Assembly: GCF_013912375.1 (NCBI RefSeq) | Contig: NZ_JACETV010000006.1 | Coordinates: 124,001-188,000 of the forward strand | Direction of reading: 5' to 3' | DNA length: 64,000 nucleotides | Source: Emticicia sp. BO119 | GTDB taxonomy: Bacteria; Bacteroidota; Bacteroidia; Cytophagales; Spirosomataceae | Shown: one piece after another, positions 18,654-26,801 of the stretch | How positions within the stretch are numbered: the first letter of the stretch is position 1 | Layout of the letters: every line of letters starts with the position of its first letter | The notes under the pieces: generated by a model | What the model was told of the DNA's origin: nothing | Seen by the model: only the letters and a program-made list of their open reading frames with translations | The model's database searches: none | Position numbers and translations under genes: made by a program

Positions 18654-19784
18654 ATGCTTAAAAGCAAAAGTTTCTTACTCCTGTTGTGTATCTGTATATT
18701 ATTTTATGCTTGTGTTGAACCTTACGAATTAGGAGTGCAGCAAGAACAGAAAATACTAACCATTGATGCCACCATTACCGATTTAGCAGATGAGCAGACA
18801 GTTAAAATTTCGGAGTCTTTTAGTAGTAGTAATGTAGTCTATGCACTACCTGTTACAAAAGCTAAAGTGGAGATTGTAATCAATAATACTGAACGGGTAC
18901 CGCTGACTGAAACAACCGGAGGGGTTTATATACTACCTATTTCTTTTCATACAAGAGTAGGAGAAAAATATAAATTGGTTTTTAAGAAAGAAGACGGAAC
19001 CCAATATGAATCTACGGAAGAACGCCAGAGTGTAGTTTCTGATATTACCCGGGTATATGATGAGTTCAGAATTGACGGAATTGAAACCAGTTTAGGAAAT
19101 AGACCTGCTAATTATGTATATTTAGATACAAATGATCCCGCCAGTGAAAAAAATAACTATATGTGGACCTGGAAGCTCTGGGAAAGACAAGGAGTTTGTA
19201 TAAGTTGTGTAGGTGGCCGATATTTTACTACTCCTGTTCCTGCCAGATGCAGAATGGAGGCTGCTTACTCAGAAGTAACCTATGATTATGGTTGTAGTGA
19301 AACCTGCTGGCAGATTTTTTATAATACTGATCTGAATGTTTATAGTGACGTATTTTCAAACGGACAATCTATCTTAGGCAGACTTATAGGAAAAATACCG
19401 TATTATTCGGCCAGTGGTGCTTTGCTTGAAATTAAACAACAATCTATTTCGCCTTCAGCTTATCAATATATGAAACTATTAGCTAACCAGGTACAAAATA
19501 ATGGTAGCCTGGTAGATACACCACCGGCAGCGATTATAGGAAATGTAAAAAATGTTAATAAGCCGGATGAACCCGTAGCAGGCTTCTTTATGGTAACAAG
19601 CGTACGCACGAATAAATATTGGTTAGGCAGAGAAAATGCAAGTGGATTGGCTACACCTTTAGGATTGTTAGACCATGCTATTAATTTTGAGCCTTCGGCC
19701 GGAGACCCAAGACGCCCTCCTTTAGCTCCTTGTGAAGAAAGCAGAGTTCGTACACGCTTCAAACCTGATGGTTGGGTAAATTAG
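18654..19784 (+). CDS. DUF4249 lipoprotein, copy 3
   Basis: A 376-residue lipoprotein. The frame opens with TTG at 18627, immediately after copy 2, but the ATG at 18654 gives a normal lipoprotein signal (MLKSKSFLLLLCICILFYAC) and is preferred. Conserved blocks are YVYLDTNDPASEKNNYMWTW, CISCVGGRYF, CSETCWQIFYNTDLNVYSD and VDTPPAAIIGNVKNVNKPDE. The most similar neighbours by eye are copies 2 and 4. Very tight packing (27 nt from copy 2) shows co-transcription. Role as for the other copies. Confidence 0.87.
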   Translation: MLKSKSFLLLLCICILFYACVEPYELGVQQEQKILTIDATITDLADEQTVKISESFSSSNVVYALPVTKAKVEIVINNTERVPLTETTGGVYILPISFHTRVGEKYKLVFKKEDGTQYESTEERQSVVSDITRVYDEFRIDGIETSLGNRPANYVYLDTNDPASEKNNYMWTWKLWERQGVCISCVGGRYFTTPVPARCRMEAAYSEVTYDYGCSETCWQIFYNTDLNVYSDVFSNGQSILGRLIGKIPYYSASGALLEIKQQSISPSAYQYMKLLANQVQNNGSLVDTPPAAIIGNVKNVNKPDEPVAGFFMVTSVRTNKYWLGRENASGLATPLGLLDHAINFEPSAGDPRRPPLAPCEESRVRTRFKPDGWVN

Positions 19785-19812
19785 TGAAAATAAACAAGAA
19801 AAAACTTCAGAA

Positions 19813-20970
19813 ATGACCAGAATTAAAAGTGTTATTTCTCTCTCAATTATCCTGTGGGTTTGCTCCTGTATAGAGCCATTCCCTCTGTCTTTTAATGGCA
19901 ACAAGGTTATTTTCACAGTTGAGGCCACGCTTACAGACATTGACGAGCCTCAGAAAATTAAATTATCAGAATCTAATTCGTCTGAAGGGAATAATTATGT
20001 ATTGCCTGTTTTAAACGCCAAAGTTGAGATACTGGTAGATAAAAAAGAGAAAATTGTTCTTAGTGAGCAGGAAAACGGTATATATGCGCTTCCCGGTTCT
20101 TTTCGTACCAAAATAGGTAGTACCTATCAACTGTTTATTCAGAGAGTAGATGGTTCTCAATATCAGTCAGGGGTCGAAACTATGATTGGTGTTTCTGATA
20201 TAGTTAAAATTTATGACGAATTTTTAATTAAAGGAATACCACGAGGTGCTTATTATGACCCGGCTCATTATATATATATTGATACTCCTGACCCGGCCAA
20301 TCAGAAAAACAATTATATGTGGACCTGGAAACTCTGGGAACTACAAGAGGTATGTATAACCTGCTTAAATGGCCGGTATTTTGATACAGGGACATCAAGA
20401 GACCCCCGGGGCTGTAGAAAAGAAGCCGGGTTTGAAAATATATGGTTTGATTATTTCTGTAATGGCGATTGCTGGGATCTGTTTTTCAGTACAGAATTAA
20501 ATGTATTTAGTGACATCTATACCAATGGCAATGTCATTACAGGGAAATTGGTAGCTAAAATACCCTATTATCAGGAAGGAGGAAGCCTGATAGAGATACA
20601 ACAGCAATCTGTTTCACCTGATGCCTATCGCTATTTTAAACTGATAGCTGATCAGGTACAGAACAACGGAAATCTGGTAGATACACCTCCATCTGGTATT
20701 CTTGGTAATGTAAAGAATATCAATAACGCAAATGAACCTGTGGCTGGTTTGTTTATGGTTACGAGTATAAAAAAAATGAGGTACTGGATAAGCCGCGAAA
20801 ATGCCAAAGACAAAGCTTTTCCTGTTGGCTTATTAGACCATTTTATTATACCGGAGCCAACAGATGAGGCACAACCGGAAAGACCTCCGCTTGTACCATG
20901 CATTGAAGGCCCAACCCGGACAAAAATTAAACCAGACGGCTGGATTGACAGAATCAGAAGAGTTAAATAA
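19813..20970 (+). CDS. DUF4249 lipoprotein, copy 4
   Basis: A 385-residue lipoprotein (lipobox region LWVCSCIEPF). It carries the same ordered motifs: FTVEATLTDIDEPQKIKLSE, YMWTWKLWELQEVCITC, CNGDCWDLFFSTELNVFSD, VDTPPSGILGNVKNINN. It ends KPDGWIDRIRRVK, slightly longer than the others. It lies 28 nt after copy 3 and 48 nt before the second TonB receptor gene, so it is the copy most directly paired with that receptor. Four diverged copies in a row suggest duplication followed by specialisation. Confidence 0.88.
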   Translation: MTRIKSVISLSIILWVCSCIEPFPLSFNGNKVIFTVEATLTDIDEPQKIKLSESNSSEGNNYVLPVLNAKVEILVDKKEKIVLSEQENGIYALPGSFRTKIGSTYQLFIQRVDGSQYQSGVETMIGVSDIVKIYDEFLIKGIPRGAYYDPAHYIYIDTPDPANQKNNYMWTWKLWELQEVCITCLNGRYFDTGTSRDPRGCRKEAGFENIWFDYFCNGDCWDLFFSTELNVFSDIYTNGNVITGKLVAKIPYYQEGGSLIEIQQQSVSPDAYRYFKLIADQVQNNGNLVDTPPSGILGNVKNINNANEPVAGLFMVTSIKKMRYWISRENAKDKAFPVGLLDHFIIPEPTDEAQPERPPLVPCIEGPTRTKIKPDGWIDRIRRVK

Positions 20971-21018
20971 AAAATATTAATTAATAAACATTTACCATCA
21001 ATTGATATAATCAGAACG

Positions 21019-23406
21019 ATGAAGAAATTTTACGTAATAAGTTTACTTCTGCTATTCAGCATAGTTGCTCAGGCACAGGTATATTATCGGTTCAGCGGCT
21101 ATGTAAGAGATACTGTTGATGGCAAGCCTTTAGTAAAAGCCTCAATTAATGTCGATTTTGGCAAATTCGGGGCTGTTACCGATGAAAATGGTTTTTTTGA
21201 TATAAACATCCCTTCTGGCGAGCACGCCGTTACCATAAAATTTGTGGGATACCGCCCTGTAAGAGATGGTTTCAGAATCTTGTCTGATATGACACGTAAA
21301 TACGCTTTAGGGCGATTAGAAAATGAATTGGAAGAGGTGATTGTCTCAAGCAAGGGAGTAGAGGCCAATGTTCAACGCCCGCTATTAGGGGTAAATCAGT
21401 TAAATATCAAAACGCTCCGCAAGCTTCCCGCAGCAGTCGGTGAAGTTGATATTCTGAGAGGTTTACAGATGCTTCCGGGCGTAACCAGTGTAGGAGAAGC
21501 CTCGAACGGCGTAAATATCAGAGGAGGTACAACCGACCAGAATCTGCTTTTATTAGATGATATTCCAATCTTCAACCCTACCCATATGTTTGGTTTGTTC
21601 ACGGCTTTTCCCTCTGAAGCTGCATCTGGAGTTGAGGTTTACAAAGGCAATACCCCTGCTCGCTTTGGCGGTAGGGCAGCCGCGGTAATGGATGTAACAT
21701 TATCACAACCTTCTTTGGATAAATTCAAAATGAATGGTGGGATTAGCCTGGTTTCCAACCGTCTAACATTGGATGTGCCTGTTATCAAAGATAAATTAGG
21801 TATTATGATTTCAGGCAGAGCTTCTTATAATGACTTCCTGTTGCCACTCGCTTCTAATAAATTAGATGGTATCAAGGCAAATTTTGCCGATCTGGTCGGG
21901 AAAGTGTTCTGGCGTTTAAACAGCAAAAATACCATCACAGCTTCGGGCTATTATAGTAAAGATTTTTTCCAGACAGAATTATTAGGCGGAATCGGTAATA
22001 TCAATGCTACTTCAACCCAATACGATTACCGTAGCAGAAGTTTTTCAGCCCGTTGGTTTTATGCTATATCGCCAAAACTAAACCTCCAAACCACAGTTGT
22101 TTCGGCTTATTATATCCCAAAAACTTTATTGCCAGAACTTAATACAGACAATAAGGTTGTGTTATTATCTGACATAGACTATAAACAGGCAAAGACTAAC
22201 CTCAATTACTCTTTAAATAAACATAATATAGAGGTCGGTATTAGTGCTACTAAATACAAAGTTGCACCCGGAGAATTACAACCAGGCACCAGTCGAAGTG
22301 TATTGGCATTGAAAACCCCGGATGAATACTCTTTAGAAACGGGTATCCATGCAGAAGATGAAATTACGCTTTCGCCTAAAACAACCTTTTCGATTGGCGT
22401 GCGTTACTCACAATTTTATGCTTTAGGGCCTGCCGATGTACAGATATATGCTCCGGGAGAGCCTAAAGACGCTTTGTCGGTACGTGATACTGTATTTTAC
22501 GCCAAAAACAAAATTATTCAGTCATATGGCGGTTTTGAGCCAAGAGTAGGTTTGAAATATTCGATCAGCGATAAAACCTCTATCAAGGTAGGATATAATA
22601 TTATGCGGCAGTATATGCAGGTTGTAACTAATACCACAACCCCCTTGCCTACCTCTCGCTGGAAAACATCTGATAGCCACATTCGTCCGCAAGTAAGTTC
22701 ATTGATGGCAGCAGGAATATTCCATAATTTACCGGGTAATGTATATGAGCTTTCAGTTGAAGGGTATTATCGAACAACCAATAATATCATTGATTATAAA
22801 CCCGGCGCAGATTTCTTATTAGACTCTCATCCAGAAATGCAGTTATTGCAAGGCAAGAACCGTTCGTATGGTTTAGAAGTGATGTTCTCGAAGAAGAAGG
22901 GAGAAATGACCGGCTGGGTAAACTATACCTATTCACGCTCACTGAACTTAGTATCGGAAGGAAATAGCTTTGGCGAGCAGATAAATTTCGGCAAATGGTA
23001 TCCGGCCAACTATGACCGACCACATTCTTTCAATGCTTCTGTCATTATTAATCAGGGCAAACACCACGACTTTTCGTTTAACTTCTCTTATAGCACTGGT
23101 CGTCCTTTTACGATGCCTGAAGGATTCATCATCTATCAGGGTACAAGCTATCCATATTATGGTGTACGTAATAATGCTCGTCTACCAGACTATCACCGCC
23201 TTGATTTTGCCTGGAATATCTATCAGCCAAGCATGAAAGATAAACGTTTTAAAGGCAACTGGACATTTACGGTATTTAATCTATATGGTAAGAAAAACGC
23301 TTATTCTGTATTTATCCGCACTCAGGGAACCGCAGTATCAGCTTATAAATTGGTGGTTTTTGGGGCCCCAATTGTCTCATTATCTTATAATTTCAGATTT
23401 ATGTAA
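21019..23406 (+). CDS. TonB-dependent outer-membrane receptor, second of the locus
   Basis: A 795-residue outer-membrane receptor: signal peptide (MKKFYVISLLLLFSIVAQAQ), carboxypeptidase-regulatory-like domain (about 22-110), plug (about 115-250, VDILRGLQMLPGVTSVGEAS, GVNIRGGTTDQNLLLLDDIP) and barrel ending in SLSYNFRF. It differs from the receptor at 13854 in the plug and in having the clear RGG-type plug motif, so the two are not recent duplicates. It ends the locus; a strong terminator follows. It probably imports the ligand captured by the DUF4249 lipoproteins. Confidence 0.92.
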   Translation: MKKFYVISLLLLFSIVAQAQVYYRFSGYVRDTVDGKPLVKASINVDFGKFGAVTDENGFFDINIPSGEHAVTIKFVGYRPVRDGFRILSDMTRKYALGRLENELEEVIVSSKGVEANVQRPLLGVNQLNIKTLRKLPAAVGEVDILRGLQMLPGVTSVGEASNGVNIRGGTTDQNLLLLDDIPIFNPTHMFGLFTAFPSEAASGVEVYKGNTPARFGGRAAAVMDVTLSQPSLDKFKMNGGISLVSNRLTLDVPVIKDKLGIMISGRASYNDFLLPLASNKLDGIKANFADLVGKVFWRLNSKNTITASGYYSKDFFQTELLGGIGNINATSTQYDYRSRSFSARWFYAISPKLNLQTTVVSAYYIPKTLLPELNTDNKVVLLSDIDYKQAKTNLNYSLNKHNIEVGISATKYKVAPGELQPGTSRSVLALKTPDEYSLETGIHAEDEITLSPKTTFSIGVRYSQFYALGPADVQIYAPGEPKDALSVRDTVFYAKNKIIQSYGGFEPRVGLKYSISDKTSIKVGYNIMRQYMQVVTNTTTPLPTSRWKTSDSHIRPQVSSLMAAGIFHNLPGNVYELSVEGYYRTTNNIIDYKPGADFLLDSHPEMQLLQGKNRSYGLEVMFSKKKGEMTGWVNYTYSRSLNLVSEGNSFGEQINFGKWYPANYDRPHSFNASVIINQGKHHDFSFNFSYSTGRPFTMPEGFIIYQGTSYPYYGVRNNARLPDYHRLDFAWNIYQPSMKDKRFKGNWTFTVFNLYGKKNAYSVFIRTQGTAVSAYKLVVFGAPIVSLSYNFRFM

Positions 23407-23430
23407 AAAAAGAATATCGCTTATCTGAAA

Positions 23431-23460
23431 AAAAGTCCTCGCTTCTTGAGGACTTTTTTT
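23431..23460 (+). terminator. Intrinsic terminator of the TonB/DUF4249 locus
   Basis: AAAAGTCCTC (23431-23440) pairs with GAGGACTTTT (23448-23457) around a 7-nt loop, followed by further T. Confidence 0.85.
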
Positions 23461-23531
23461 GTTTTTACGCAACCCTCTTATCTATATCTGCATCTACTGA
23501 AAAACTAACAATATTAATCTTCTCTGAAATT

Positions 23532-24041
23532 ATGAAAAAGCTTCAATTATTATCACTCGCTCTTTTGTTACTCTGCTCAAATTTAGTTATTGCACAAAGT
23601 CTGGAATCAAACACACAATGGTTGAGTGTTCATTTAGACAAATTAGTGAAAGAAGAGAAAGGCAAAAATCTGAATGTAAATGGCAAGGAAAGTGTTCCTA
23701 CTTTCAGATTCAAAGGATGCCAGATGAACATGAACATTGATTCAAGAGATTCAGATGTGGATTTTGGCATGAGTATCTCGTGGCTTTTGAAAGATGTGCA
23801 AAGAGTTTCTTATGCCAGAAAAGACAACAATTATGAATTGAAAATGATTGTGCCTGCTGACAGGCTAAAAATGAAATTAGGTTTTGGCAATGATAATGCA
23901 CTGAGTGGCTCGTTCAATCTAAAGGATAATGACAGCGACAGCAAAACTAATTTTACGCTCCATACCGACGACGAAAGCATAGTAAAGGCAATTGTAAACA
24001 AATTTGAAGATACTGTAAGAATGTGTAAAAACAGCAGATAA
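23532..24041 (+). CDS. Secreted protein of unknown function
   Basis: A 169-residue protein with a clear signal peptide (MKKLQLLSLALLLLCSNLVI, then AQ). The mature part is hydrophilic, with one Cys in FRFKGCQMNMNI and one near the end (VRMCKNSR) that could form a disulfide. Alternating polar/hydrophobic segments suggest a beta-rich fold. No family is recognised. It has its own terminator, and 72 nt separate it from the upstream locus terminator, so it is probably monocistronic. Confidence 0.72.
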   Translation: MKKLQLLSLALLLLCSNLVIAQSLESNTQWLSVHLDKLVKEEKGKNLNVNGKESVPTFRFKGCQMNMNIDSRDSDVDFGMSISWLLKDVQRVSYARKDNNYELKMIVPADRLKMKLGFGNDNALSGSFNLKDNDSDSKTNFTLHTDDESIVKAIVNKFEDTVRMCKNSR

Positions 24042-24044
24042 TCG

Positions 24045-24071
24045 GAGGGGCAAATGCCCCTCTTCTCTTTT
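24045..24071 (+). terminator. Intrinsic terminator
   Basis: GAGGGGC (24045-24051) and GCCCCTC (24056-24062) around AAAT, followed by TTCTCTTTT. It lies just after the stop at 24041 and reaches into the convergent gene's end. Confidence 0.75.
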
Positions 24072-25029
24072 AAAATTCCAGATAAGGTTCTATCCTCTGA
24101 ATAGTAGCCTCATCTAATATTTTAATCTGTCTCAAATCATCTATTGTCTTAAATCTACCGTGTTGTTCACGATAGGCAATAATTGCCCTTGCCTGAGCAA
24201 ATTTCAGGTAAGGGTGTCTTAAATCTGCAAGAGATAACTGGTTCACTTTCAGTTTTCTGATGTTTCCATCCACAAAACCATACTTCAACAATTCGTCTGC
24301 TGTTTCAGTAGGTAAACCATAGGTTTCTCTCACCTGGTCTGCATTCGCAAATCCACCTAAAATATCTCTGAACTTCACAATTCGCTTGGCATAACCAGAG
24401 CCTATACCTCTTATCAGTTTCAGTTGCGTAGTATCGGCTGTATTCAGGTCAAATCTGGTAAGAGTTTCTGTTTTCTTAGGAGCAATCACAGTAGGTTTTT
24501 CAGCGACAATGGGTTGGGCTATAATTTCAGCCTGTGGAGTATTGGTAGATTCATCTTCCAAAGATGGTAAGCTAATATAGGGCTCTAATCGCTCATAGGT
24601 TTCGGGGTAAAGCCCATAGATTTTGGCTAAATCCTCTTTCTTTCTGAACTTTCCTCCTTTGCTTCTGTACTTTTCAATTCGCTCGGCAATAAATCTGGGT
24701 AATCCTAATTCTTCTAATTGTGCAACAGTGGCAGTATTTGGGTCAAAATTAAATAGCTTATAAGATTTTGTTTTATTACCCGCATAATCTGATTTAAACT
24801 GACGATTCTTGCTATACTCCTTTGTCTGATTATCTACTGCAACTGTGAGGCTATCCAACATTTTCGGTGAAGAAATTACCAGATTCTGTGGTTTCCGGCT
24901 AAAAAAATAGTCTGATCCCCACATGAACAAGAGTACTCCAATGATGATACCAAAAGCAGATACGACTCCCTTGGCTTCGTGAGAAGTCATGCTTAGAGAA
25001 TCACGTATAAATTTCTGAATTCGTTTCAT
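24070..25029 (-). CDS. ComEA-like helix-hairpin-helix protein
   Basis: A 319-residue protein with one N-terminal membrane segment (about residues 24-42, VVSAFGIIIGVLLFMWG) and several helix-hairpin-helix units outside it. The units are FDPNTATVAQLEELGLPRFI (about 94), RKKEDLAKIYGLY, FDLNTADTTQLKLIRGIGSG (about 193) and LRHPYLKFAQARAIIAYREQ (about 265). HhH modules of this type bind DNA without sequence preference, and ComEA carries incoming DNA in natural transformation. In Bacteroidota these longer anchored forms are widespread and their role is not proven. Monocistronic, with a minus-7 box just upstream. Confidence 0.85.
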   Translation of the reverse strand: MKRIQKFIRDSLSMTSHEAKGVVSAFGIIIGVLLFMWGSDYFFSRKPQNLVISSPKMLDSLTVAVDNQTKEYSKNRQFKSDYAGNKTKSYKLFNFDPNTATVAQLEELGLPRFIAERIEKYRSKGGKFRKKEDLAKIYGLYPETYERLEPYISLPSLEDESTNTPQAEIIAQPIVAEKPTVIAPKKTETLTRFDLNTADTTQLKLIRGIGSGYAKRIVKFRDILGGFANADQVRETYGLPTETADELLKYGFVDGNIRKLKVNQLSLADLRHPYLKFAQARAIIAYREQHGRFKTIDDLRQIKILDEATIQRIEPYLEF

Positions 25030-25055
25030 AAAATAGCTGTCACATACAAATTACT

Positions 25056-25063
25056 CAAAAATA
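25056..25063 (-). promoter_or_regulatory. Minus-7 element (TATTTTTG) for the HhH gene
   Basis: Matches TAnnTTTG on the minus strand, 27 nt before the ATG at 25029. Confidence 0.45.
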
Positions 25064-25096
25064 ACAAGATAGCTCATGAAATTGCGAGGTTTTAGT

Positions 25097-25104
25097 TAAT
25101 TTTG
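25097..25104 (+). promoter_or_regulatory. Minus-7 element (TAATTTTG) for glyS
   Basis: Matches TAnnTTTG, 44 nt before the ATG at 25149. No T-box or other leader structure is seen. Confidence 0.45.
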
Positions 25105-25148
25105 TGAGATTATCAATATCAGGCTATAAATCTATTTAAAATAATTAA

Positions 25149-26636
25149 ATGAGCAAACCAGCATTAACAAATTCACTGCAAGATATTATTTCTCATGCCA
25201 AAGAATATGGATTTGTGTTTCCATCCTCTGAAATCTATGACGGGCTTCAGGCAGTTTATGACTACGGACAAAACGGTGTAGAACTTAAAAATAATCTGAA
25301 AACAGCCTGGTGGAAAGCCATGACACAATTGCACGATAATATTGTAGGGATTGACGCTGCTATTTTTATGCACCCGCTAACCTGGAAGGCGTCAGGCCAC
25401 GTTGATGGTTTCAACGACCCTATGATTGATAATAAAGACAGCAAAAAACGCTATCGTGCCGACCAGTTGTTAGAAGGTAAAGCAGAGGAATATGAAGCTG
25501 CCGGACAAACCGAAAAAGCAAAGGCTTTATTGGCTGAAACGGGCAGGTTATTGGGTGCAGAGGATTTAGCGGGCGTACGTGAATTGATTATTGCCGAAAA
25601 TATTGTTTGTCCTATTTCTAAAACTGCTAACTGGACTGAAGTGCGTCAGTTTAACCTCATGTTCTCAACTCAGGTAGGTTCGGTAGCAGAAGATTCAAGT
25701 TTAATCTATCTTCGCCCTGAAACAGCGCAAGGAATCTTTGTCAACTTCCTGAATGTACAGAAAAGCGGACGGATGAAAGTACCTTTCGGTATTGCACAGA
25801 TTGGAAAGGCATTCAGAAATGAGATTGTAGCACGCCAGTTCACTTTCCGTATGCGCGAGTTTGAGCAAATGGAAATGCAGTTTTTTGTACGCCCCGGAAC
25901 AGAAATGGAATGGTATAAACAATGGAAAGAAACCCGTTTGAAGTTCCATCAGGCAGTAGGTTTACCAATAGCGAAATTGAAATTCCACGACCACGAAAAA
26001 TTAGCACACTATGCCAATGCTGCGGTTGATATTGAATTTGAGTTCCCGTTTGGATTCCGTGAAATTGAGGGTATTCACTCAAGAACAGATTTTGACTTGC
26101 GTAATCATCAGGAGTTATCGAAGAAAAAACAACAATACTTTGATGCCGACCTGGATGAAAACGGTAAGCCTTTTGGTAATTATATTCCTTATGTAGTTGA
26201 AACCTCAGTAGGTGCCGACCGACTTTTCTTAGCCACCTTTTGCAATGCCTTTACAAGAGAAACGGTTGGCGAAGGAGAAAACGAAAAAGAACGTACTTAC
26301 CTGAAATTACACCCTGCATTAGCTCCTATCAAAGCTGCCGTATTGCCATTAGTTAAAAAAGATGGTTTGGCAGAAAAAGGTGAAGCTATTGCACAATCGT
26401 TAAAATCTTCATTCAGAACAGTTTATGATGATGGTGGTGCCATTGGTAAACGTTATACTCGTCAGGATTTGATTGGTACTCCTTATTGTATTGCGGTTGA
26501 TTACCAGACAATGGAAGATGATACGGTTACTATCCGTCATCGTGATACAATGGAGCAGGAAAGAGTAGCCATCAGCGAATTGAAAGAAAAAATAGGCTAT
26601 CAGGTTTCTATGGAACGTATCCTGGAAAATATATAG
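25149..26636 (+). CDS. glyS: Glycyl-tRNA synthetase, dimeric type
   Basis: A 495-residue class II aminoacyl-tRNA synthetase that charges tRNA-Gly. It is the single-chain alpha2 type rather than the two-subunit GlyQ/GlyS enzyme. Visible are the N-terminal AFVFP-like opening (AKEYGFVFPSSEIYDGLQAV), SLIYLRPETAQGIFVNF, motif 2 with FRNEIVARQFTFRMREFEQ and motif 3 in TSVGADRLFLATF. The anticodon-binding domain follows (about 380-495, GTPYCIAVDYQTMEDDTVTI). Length fits the family. Own promoter and strong terminator, so monocistronic. Confidence 0.96.
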   Translation: MSKPALTNSLQDIISHAKEYGFVFPSSEIYDGLQAVYDYGQNGVELKNNLKTAWWKAMTQLHDNIVGIDAAIFMHPLTWKASGHVDGFNDPMIDNKDSKKRYRADQLLEGKAEEYEAAGQTEKAKALLAETGRLLGAEDLAGVRELIIAENIVCPISKTANWTEVRQFNLMFSTQVGSVAEDSSLIYLRPETAQGIFVNFLNVQKSGRMKVPFGIAQIGKAFRNEIVARQFTFRMREFEQMEMQFFVRPGTEMEWYKQWKETRLKFHQAVGLPIAKLKFHDHEKLAHYANAAVDIEFEFPFGFREIEGIHSRTDFDLRNHQELSKKKQQYFDADLDENGKPFGNYIPYVVETSVGADRLFLATFCNAFTRETVGEGENEKERTYLKLHPALAPIKAAVLPLVKKDGLAEKGEAIAQSLKSSFRTVYDDGGAIGKRYTRQDLIGTPYCIAVDYQTMEDDTVTIRHRDTMEQERVAISELKEKIGYQVSMERILENI

Positions 26637-26660
26637 GGATTTATTACCATAATTGCTTAA

Positions 26661-26698
26661 AACAGCATGAAATAGTCAATTATTTCATGCTGTTTTTA
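26661..26698 (+). terminator. Intrinsic terminator after glyS
   Basis: AACAGCATGAAATA (26661-26674) pairs with TATTTCATGCTGTT (26681-26694) around a 6-nt loop, with T-rich sequence after. Confidence 0.85.
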
Positions 26699-26801
26699 TT
26701 TTCAGGAGTTCTCAAAATCTTCATATCTAATCCAAAAAATAAAAATTTTCGTAAATTCTTAGTATTATTTAATTTCTTCATCTTTTTATACTATTTTTAT
26801 A

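Noticed and set aside
24045-24062. Core GGGCAAATGCCC identical to the palindromes at 31765 and 31800
   Set aside because: Here it is the stem of an intrinsic terminator with a T-rich tail after a gene stop, so the shared 12-mer is most likely coincidence.
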